Source of the DNA: Haloplanus salinus
GTDB lineage: Archaea > Halobacteriota > Halobacteria > Halobacteriales > Haloferacaceae
Reading direction: 5' to 3'
Length of the DNA stretch: 64,000 bases
Assembly (NCBI RefSeq): GCF_003336245.1
Contig: NZ_QPHM01000001.1
Coordinates: forward strand, 1,302,001-1,366,000
Below the pieces are notes generated by a model, which had not been told where the DNA came from, did not search any database, and saw only the letters and a list, made by a program, of their open reading frames with translations. Position numbers and translations under genes: made by a program. Of this stretch, positions 58,971 through 64,000 are shown in pieces; position 1 is the first letter of the stretch; each line of letters opens with the position of its first letter.

Positions 58971-61049
58971 ATGAGTATCATAGATGAGAATAGGGCCGGT
59001 TCGCCCGAACGACTCACGGAGCCACGCCCCCAAAGGGGGGACTCCGTGAACGCCCGCGATGGCCGCCGGGCGCAGAGTTCGGTTATCGGCGTCGTGTTGA
59101 TCGTCGCTCTCGTCGTCGCCGGGACGACGGGCGTGTTAGTGTTCGGGAGCGATGCGCTCGGGGACGTGCAGGACCGGGCGAGCGCCGGGCAGGCCGAACT
59201 CGCCATGTCGACGGTCGATTCGGAGGTGAGCGAAGTCGCGCTCGGCTACGCGAGCGCCCGGCGCGTATCGCTCGGGGGCCAGGGCCAGGCGACGCTCGAC
59301 GAGGACGCGGGCCGGATCACGGTCGAGCGGGTCGGCGCCAACGCCACTGGGCCGCCACTCGTGAACACGACGATGGGCGCCATCGAGTATCGGGCCGGCG
59401 GGGCGACCGTCGCGTACCAGGGTGGTGGCGTCTGGCGGGGCGAGCGCGGACGGACGCGAATGATCTCGCCGCCCGAGTTCCACTATCGGTGGGGTACCGG
59501 CGCCGGGAGCGATCCGACGCTGACGTTCCCGCTGGTCGTCCTCCGCGGGTCGGCATCGTCGTCGGAGGCGCTGCGATTCAGCGACGGCCCGACGCGGGCG
59601 GCGTTTCCGAACGCCAGCGCGGGGCTGGAGAACCCACTCGACGCCGGGAGCGTCCGGGTAACGATCCGGAGCGACTACTACCGGGCGTGGGCCGACTACT
59701 TCCGGACGCGCACGGACGCGGACACCGTGACGGTGGTCGATGCGAACCGGTCGGTGGAGGTCCTCCTCAGCGTCCCGACGCGGGGCCGGGAAGTTCGGAA
59801 CTCCATCGCCGCCCGGTCGCCGACGGTCACCGTACGGGGCGGGGCGACGGTCGACAGCTACAACTCCTCGGAGGGCACCTACGCCGCGACCCGCGGCGAG
59901 AACGGTAGCGTCTACGTCGGCGAGGATCTGGTCAACGCGGGGAGCGGCACCATCTACGGCGACATGCGCGTCGACGGCGACTTCGAGGCCGGCGGCGGCA
60001 TCGACGTGGAAGGCGAGTTGCTCGTCGACGGCGACGCGGACCTCTCCGGCGGCGGCGTGAGCGTCGACGAGAAGGTCGTCGCCGCCGGCGACCTCCTGCT
60101 CGGCGGTGGTGGGGCGCTAGATAGTCCGGCCGTCGTCGGCGGCCGAGTGGTCGAGACGGGCGGCGGCGTGACGGTGAACGGCGACGTGCGGGCAGGGGGG
60201 GATTATCTGAGCGCCGACGGCAGCACGCTCGACGGCGACGCCCACGTCGCCGGCGACTTCCACCCCGGGAACGGGCAGAACATCGACGGCGACGTGACGG
60301 CCGCCGGATCGTTCGCCGACGCCGGCGTCTACCCCAACGTGAACGGCAACGTCGTCGAGAACGGACCGGCGCCGGATCTGAGCGACGTATCGGCGGCGCG
60401 GGACCTGCGGCCGCCCGACCTCCGTCCCATCGACCGGACCATCGACGCACGGGTGGCGACGGCGGCAGGGTCGAACGACAACGCCGGGAGCGACGCCGCC
60501 CGGATCGAGGCCGGGAACTGCGGGGGCGCCGACCCCGCCTGCACGCTGACCAACGGGACCTACTACCTCGACGAGATGGCCCTCTCCGGCGGCGACAGTC
60601 TCACCTTCGACACGAGCGGCGGACCGATATACCTCGTCGTCGACGGTGACGTGTCCACGACGGGCGGATCGCCGGTCGACGTGACCGGATCGAACCGGGT
60701 CCACGTCTACGCCGCCGGCGACTACGAGCTTCGGACCGACTGGACGAGCGTGGGCGACCGCGGCGACCAAATCTGGCTCTACGGTACGAGCGGGTCGACG
60801 GTCACGCTCCAGGGCGGGGTCGACTTCTACGGCGTCGTCTACGCCCCCGGGAATCAGGACATCGCCGTCCGTGGCGGTGCGGAGGTGTACGGCGGCATCG
60901 TAGGGGGCGTAAGTGACGTCCAGGGTGGGACGGCGGTCCACTACGACACGGTGCTCGCGGATCAGCGGCCGGTTCTCACCGACGGCGGGGGAGCGCCGGT
61001 CACCTTCCTCCACGTCAGCGTCAACGAGATTCACGTCAAGGACGCGTAA
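58971..61049 (+). CDS. DUF7289/DUF7305-type surface protein with pilin-like N-terminus
   Basis: This 692-residue protein has an N-terminal archaeal prepilin-like signal, DGRRAQSSVIGVVLIVALVV (cleavage expected before Gln), so it may be processed by PibD and anchored like a pilin. Residues about 70-300 match the haloarchaeal DUF7289 pattern (VALGYASARRVSLG and ISPPEFHYRWG). The centre (about 310-450) repeats short G-D-V or V-x-G-D strands, as in bactofilin or polymer-forming beta-helices. The C-terminal part, TYYLDEMALSGGDSLTFD to VYAPGNQDIAVRGGAEVYGG, resembles DUF7305. Function unknown; cell-surface structure is likely. Confidence 0.82.
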   Translation: MSIIDENRAGSPERLTEPRPQRGDSVNARDGRRAQSSVIGVVLIVALVVAGTTGVLVFGSDALGDVQDRASAGQAELAMSTVDSEVSEVALGYASARRVSLGGQGQATLDEDAGRITVERVGANATGPPLVNTTMGAIEYRAGGATVAYQGGGVWRGERGRTRMISPPEFHYRWGTGAGSDPTLTFPLVVLRGSASSSEALRFSDGPTRAAFPNASAGLENPLDAGSVRVTIRSDYYRAWADYFRTRTDADTVTVVDANRSVEVLLSVPTRGREVRNSIAARSPTVTVRGGATVDSYNSSEGTYAATRGENGSVYVGEDLVNAGSGTIYGDMRVDGDFEAGGGIDVEGELLVDGDADLSGGGVSVDEKVVAAGDLLLGGGGALDSPAVVGGRVVETGGGVTVNGDVRAGGDYLSADGSTLDGDAHVAGDFHPGNGQNIDGDVTAAGSFADAGVYPNVNGNVVENGPAPDLSDVSAARDLRPPDLRPIDRTIDARVATAAGSNDNAGSDAARIEAGNCGGADPACTLTNGTYYLDEMALSGGDSLTFDTSGGPIYLVVDGDVSTTGGSPVDVTGSNRVHVYAAGDYELRTDWTSVGDRGDQIWLYGTSGSTVTLQGGVDFYGVVYAPGNQDIAVRGGAEVYGGIVGGVSDVQGGTAVHYDTVLADQRPVLTDGGGAPVTFLHVSVNEIHVKDA

Positions 61050-61086
61050 CCGTCCGACTTTTGGCCGGCGGGGAGCAAGGGCCGCC

Positions 61087-61422
61087 ATGACCGACTTCGA
61101 CCCCGAGAAGTTCGAGGACAAGTACGCCAACTACTTCACCGAACTCCAGCGGGCGTACAAGAACGCCTTCGAGACGATGAACGACCAGTTCGACTCCGAA
61201 CTCGTCCACGCCATCGACCAGCAGGTGCTCAACGAGTCGGAGCCGTTCTACGAGGACGGCGCGTTCCGGATCGAACTGCCCGAGAACCCGACCGAACGGG
61301 TGACGGCGGTAGTCGTCGACGAGGGGAAACTGGAGGCGACGCTCGACCGGTACGTCACGGAAATCGAGGGCGAACTGCGAGCCGTCTTCGGCCTCGGCGA
61401 ACGTGACGAACCAAAGGCCTAA
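61087..61422 (+). CDS. DUF5783 family protein
   Basis: This 111-residue acidic protein begins MTDFDPEKFEDKYANYFTEL and continues with YKNAFETMNDQFDSELVHA and GELRAVFGLG. I recognise it as the haloarchaeal DUF5783 family, of unknown function. A TATA-like gacttttgg lies 27 bp upstream of ATG 61087. Confidence 0.8.
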   Translation: MTDFDPEKFEDKYANYFTELQRAYKNAFETMNDQFDSELVHAIDQQVLNESEPFYEDGAFRIELPENPTERVTAVVVDEGKLEATLDRYVTEIEGELRAVFGLGERDEPKA

Positions 61423-61447
61423 ACCCGTCGGTATCCTTGTCACGCCT

Positions 61448-61831
61448 ATGAGTACCGACGCTCAGGACGCCGACGGCGACGCCGAGGACGAACTCCGCGA
61501 GCGCGTGACGAACTTCCTCCGGCGCAACTTCCCACAGATTCAGATGCACGGCGGGAGCGCCGCCATCCAGCATATCGACATCGAGACGGGCGAGGTGAGC
61601 ATCCAGCTCGGCGGCGCCTGCTCCGGCTGTGGCATCTCCCCTATGACGATTCAGGCGATCAAGAGCCGAATGGTCAAGGAGATTCCCGAAATCACGAAAG
61701 TCCACGCCGACACCGGCATGGAGGGCATGGGCGGCGAGGGCGGCCACGGCGGCGGCATGGAGCCGTCGTTCCCCGGCGAAACGACGGACGGCGGCGAGAG
61801 CAGCGACGAAGGACCGCAGGCCCCCTTCTGA
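61448..61831 (+). CDS. NifU C-terminal-type Fe-S cluster scaffold protein
   Basis: This 127-residue protein has a NifU-like domain (about residues 12-85) with the cluster cysteines in GACSGCGISPMT (C-x2-C). It ends in a Gly/Met/Glu-rich tail (EGMGGEGGHGGGMEPS), unusual for the family. Nfu-type proteins carry Fe-S clusters to target enzymes. The gene begins 25 bp after DUF5783; a TATA-like gcctaaac overlaps the DUF5783 stop and lies 27 bp before ATG 61448. Confidence 0.88.
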   Translation: MSTDAQDADGDAEDELRERVTNFLRRNFPQIQMHGGSAAIQHIDIETGEVSIQLGGACSGCGISPMTIQAIKSRMVKEIPEITKVHADTGMEGMGGEGGHGGGMEPSFPGETTDGGESSDEGPQAPF

Positions 61832-61890
61832 ACGACGTGTCGCCGCGGTGTTTTTTATCACCCGCCAGCGACGCCACCGATGGAAGAACG

Positions 61891-61897
61891 TTTAATT
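61891..61897 (+). promoter_or_regulatory. TATA box deciding the PPC-domain gene start
   Basis: tttaatt is centred 26 bp before ATG 61920. An in-frame GTG at 61899 abuts the box and is excluded. Confidence 0.5.
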
Positions 61898-61919
61898 CGT
61901 GGCCGCCCGTCTCGCGTCC

Positions 61920-62321
61920 ATGGACGCTCGTGAACTCGCCGTGAGCGCGGAGTACCGCGTCGCCATCGAGGCGGGCGACGACTGGCGGGAGGCCATCGAG
62001 CACGCCGCCGACGCGGAGAACGTGGCGTCGGCGTGGTTCACCGGGACGGGAACGGTCACGGACGCCGACCTGTGGCACTACGATCCGGAGCGCGGTGACC
62101 ACCGCGCCGCCGGGTTCGACGAGTCGCTGACGGTCGCCGTCTGTGTCGGCGGGGTCGGGGCGGACGCGGACGGGGCGTTCGCCCGCCCCTACGCCGTCCT
62201 CACTCGCCCGAGCGGGCAAGCCGTCGGCGGCTACCTCAACGCCGCGACGGCCGTCGAGGGGACGGTCCACCTCCGAGCTTTCGAGGACCCGGTGATCGAT
62301 CGCCAGACGGACGCCCCATGA
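61920..62321 (+). CDS. PPC/DUF296-domain protein
   Basis: This 133-residue single-domain protein has the PPC pattern: EYRVAIEAGDDWREAIEHAA, ASAWFTGTGTVTDADLWHYD, a missing or weak central strand, and GQAVGGYLNAATAVEGTVHL before the final strand. PPC domains occur in AT-hook DNA-binding proteins and in stand-alone trimers of unknown role. The stop overlaps the DNA polymerase gene start (ATGA), so the two are coupled. Confidence 0.82.
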   Translation: MDARELAVSAEYRVAIEAGDDWREAIEHAADAENVASAWFTGTGTVTDADLWHYDPERGDHRAAGFDESLTVAVCVGGVGADADGAFARPYAVLTRPSGQAVGGYLNAATAVEGTVHLRAFEDPVIDRQTDAP

Positions 62322-64000
62322 CGCCCGACGACGAACGCTACTTCGAGCGGATGGAAGAGCGGTTGGACGAGGCGTTCGACCGCGCGGAGCGGGCACGGAA
62401 CCGTGGCGCCGACCCGACCACCGAGGTGGAGATTCCGGTCGCCCGCGACATGGCCGACCGGGTGGAGAACATCCTCGGCATCGACGGCGTGGCGGAGCGG
62501 GTGCGCGAACTCGACGGGCGGATGAGCCGCGAGGAGGCGGCGCTGGCGCTCGTCACCGACTTCGTCGAGGGGACGGTCGGCGACTACGACACCGACGCCG
62601 GCAAGATCGAAGGGGCGGTCCGGACCGCCGTCGCCCTCCTGACCGAAGGGGTCGTCGCCGCGCCCATCGAGGGCATCGACCGCGTCGAGGTGCTCCCGAA
62701 CGACGACGGGACCGAGTTCGTCAACGTCTACTACGCCGGCCCGATCCGCTCGGCGGGCGGGACGGCACAGGCGCTCTCGGTGCTCGTCGCCGACTACGCC
62801 CGCTCGCTGCTCGGCATCGACGAGTTCAAACCCCGGGACGACGAGGTGGAGCGCTACGCCGAGGAGGTGGGGCTCTACGACAAGGAGACGGGGCTCCAGT
62901 ACACGCCGAAAGACAAGGAGACGAAGTTCATCGCCGAGCATATGCCGATCATGCTGGACGGCGAGGCGACTGGCGACGAGGAGGTGTCAGGGTTCCGGGA
63001 TCTGGAACGCGTCGACACCAACGCGGCCCGCGGCGGGATGTGTCTCGTCCTCGCGGAGGGCATCGCGCTGAAGGCGCCGAAGATCCAGCGGTACACCCGC
63101 GACTTGGAGGAGGTGTCGTGGCCGTGGCTACAGGACCTCATCGACGGCGCCATCGGCGGGGACGAGGCGGCCGACGACGCCGGGGACGACGACGCGGAAG
63201 GCGGCGACGACGCCGAGGACGACGACGCCGAACCGGCCGGGCCGCCCCGCGTCGACCCCTCGACGAAGTTCCTGCGCGACCTGATCGCCGGGCGGCCGGT
63301 GTTCGGTCACCCGTCCGAAGCGGGGGGCTTTCGCCTCCGTTATGGCCGCGCACGCAACCACGGCTTCGCCACCGCGGGCGTCCACCCTGCGACGATGCAC
63401 CTCGTCGACGACTTTCTCGCGACGGGCACGCAGATCAAGACCGAACGACCGGGGAAGGCTGCGGGCGTCGTCCCCGTCGACACCATCGAAGGGCCGACGG
63501 TCCGGCTGGCCAACGGCGAGGTCCGGCGCATCGACGACCCGGCGGAGGCGCTGGCGGTCCGCAACGGCGTCGAGGAGATACTCGACCTCGGCGAGTATCT
63601 CGTCAACTACGGCGAGTTCGTCGAGAACAACCACCCTCTCGCGCCCGCCTCGTACACGGTCGAGTGGTGGGTGAAGGAGTTCGAGGGGAGCGACGCGGAC
63701 GTACAGGCGCTGCGGGACGACCCGCGGGTCGACCTCGACGAACCGACTCCCGACGAGGCGCTCCGCTGGGCGATCGAGTTCGACTGCCCGCTCCACCCGG
63801 CGTACACCTACCTCTGGCACGACGTGAGCGTCGCGGCGGTCGACGAACTCGCGGCCGCCGTCGCGGACGGCGACGTGGTCGCACTGGAGAGCGACGGGGG
63901 CGTCGGGCGAACGACGGCCGGGCGGATCGAAGCGGGCGCCGACGCCCTCCTCGTCGAGGCGAGTGGCGACGTGCGTCGGACGCTCGAAACGCTCCTCGTC
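62318..64000 (+). CDS. polC: DNA polymerase D large subunit (DP2), N-terminal part
   Basis: The frame is open for 561 codons from ATG 62318 to the window edge. The start MTPDDERYFERMEERLDEAF and blocks such as NVYYAGPIRSAGGTAQALSV, KDKETKFIAEHMPIMLDGE, and FRLRYGRARNHGFATAGVHP match archaeal DP2, the catalytic subunit of the replicative family D polymerase. An acidic linker (about residues 285-305) is rich in Asp, Gly and Glu. The active-site region lies outside the window, so inteins, common in this gene, cannot be assessed. Confidence 0.95.
   Translation, partial: MTPDDERYFERMEERLDEAFDRAERARNRGADPTTEVEIPVARDMADRVENILGIDGVAERVRELDGRMSREEAALALVTDFVEGTVGDYDTDAGKIEGAVRTAVALLTEGVVAAPIEGIDRVEVLPNDDGTEFVNVYYAGPIRSAGGTAQALSVLVADYARSLLGIDEFKPRDDEVERYAEEVGLYDKETGLQYTPKDKETKFIAEHMPIMLDGEATGDEEVSGFRDLERVDTNAARGGMCLVLAEGIALKAPKIQRYTRDLEEVSWPWLQDLIDGAIGGDEAADDAGDDDAEGGDDAEDDDAEPAGPPRVDPSTKFLRDLIAGRPVFGHPSEAGGFRLRYGRARNHGFATAGVHPATMHLVDDFLATGTQIKTERPGKAAGVVPVDTIEGPTVRLANGEVRRIDDPAEALAVRNGVEEILDLGEYLVNYGEFVENNHPLAPASYTVEWWVKEFEGSDADVQALRDDPRVDLDEPTPDEALRWAIEFDCPLHPAYTYLWHDVSVAAVDELAAAVADGDVVALESDGGVGRTTAGRIEAGADALLVEASGDVRRTLETLLV

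Noticed and set aside
59932-61130. Minus-strand frames opposite the pilin-signal gene
   Set aside because: These are antisense shadows rich in Arg or Val/Asp. The plus gene has a signal, a TATA box and family-like segments.

Overview
This window comes from a haloarchaeon (class Halobacteria). The evidence is high G+C, strongly acidic proteins with many Asp and Glu, archaeal-type genes (MC1 chromosomal protein, DNA polymerase D large subunit, EndA tRNA splicing endonuclease, Tsr3), haloarchaeal DUF families, and a 16S - tRNA-Ala - 23S - 5S - tRNA-Cys rRNA locus. Placement within Haloferacales is a guess. Most genes have a TATA-like element centred about 26-28 bp before the start codon, so leaderless mRNAs appear to be the rule. 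I used that spacing to choose several starts.

Layout. 1-12.4 kb: a transglutaminase-like membrane protein (cut by the window edge), 5-formyl-THF cyclo-ligase, a BASS transporter, a DUF389 membrane protein, a SIMPL lipoprotein, a NOG1-type GTPase, Tsr3, a patatin, two small proteins, serS and an MBL-fold hydrolase. 12.5-19.8 kb: a Na+/H+ antiporter with TrkA domains, a CDC48-like AAA ATPase, a zinc alcohol dehydrogenase and an ABC exporter. 20.3-26.1 kb: the rRNA operon on the minus strand, with three candidate promoters, bulge-helix-bulge (BHB) processing stems around both 16S and 23S, and a tRNA-like element just before 5S. 26.3-29.0 kb: MC1, an AbrB-like protein, pyrD and two universal stress proteins.

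29.1-38.1 kb is a minus-strand translation island: valS, pheS-pheT, and endA-trpS one base apart. EndA is the enzyme family that cuts BHB motifs such as those in the rRNA operon here. 38.1-50.1 kb: a PQQ-like lipoprotein, a PH-domain/membrane operon, a NucS-like zinc-finger protein, a HAD phosphatase, a Ski2/Hel308-type helicase whose 3' end is triplicated as 110-bp tandem repeats, a MATE exporter, haloarchaeal DUF proteins, a PHP phosphoesterase and a DedA protein.

50.1-56.4 kb is a haem-precursor cluster, hemB ... hemL-hemC-hemD, interrupted by an ammonium transporter fused in frame to a complete P-II (GlnK) domain. 56.4-64 kb: a RecJ-like DHH phosphoesterase, a cysteine synthase, a large pilin-signal surface protein, DUF5783, a NifU-type Fe-S protein, a PPC-domain protein, and the N-terminal part of DNA polymerase D subunit DP2, which runs off the right edge. 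I saw no CRISPR array, insertion sequence or prophage. The most distinctive points are the Amt-PII fusion, the paired BHB stems, the tRNA mimic before 5S, and two cases of a gene's 3' end duplicated downstream of itself.
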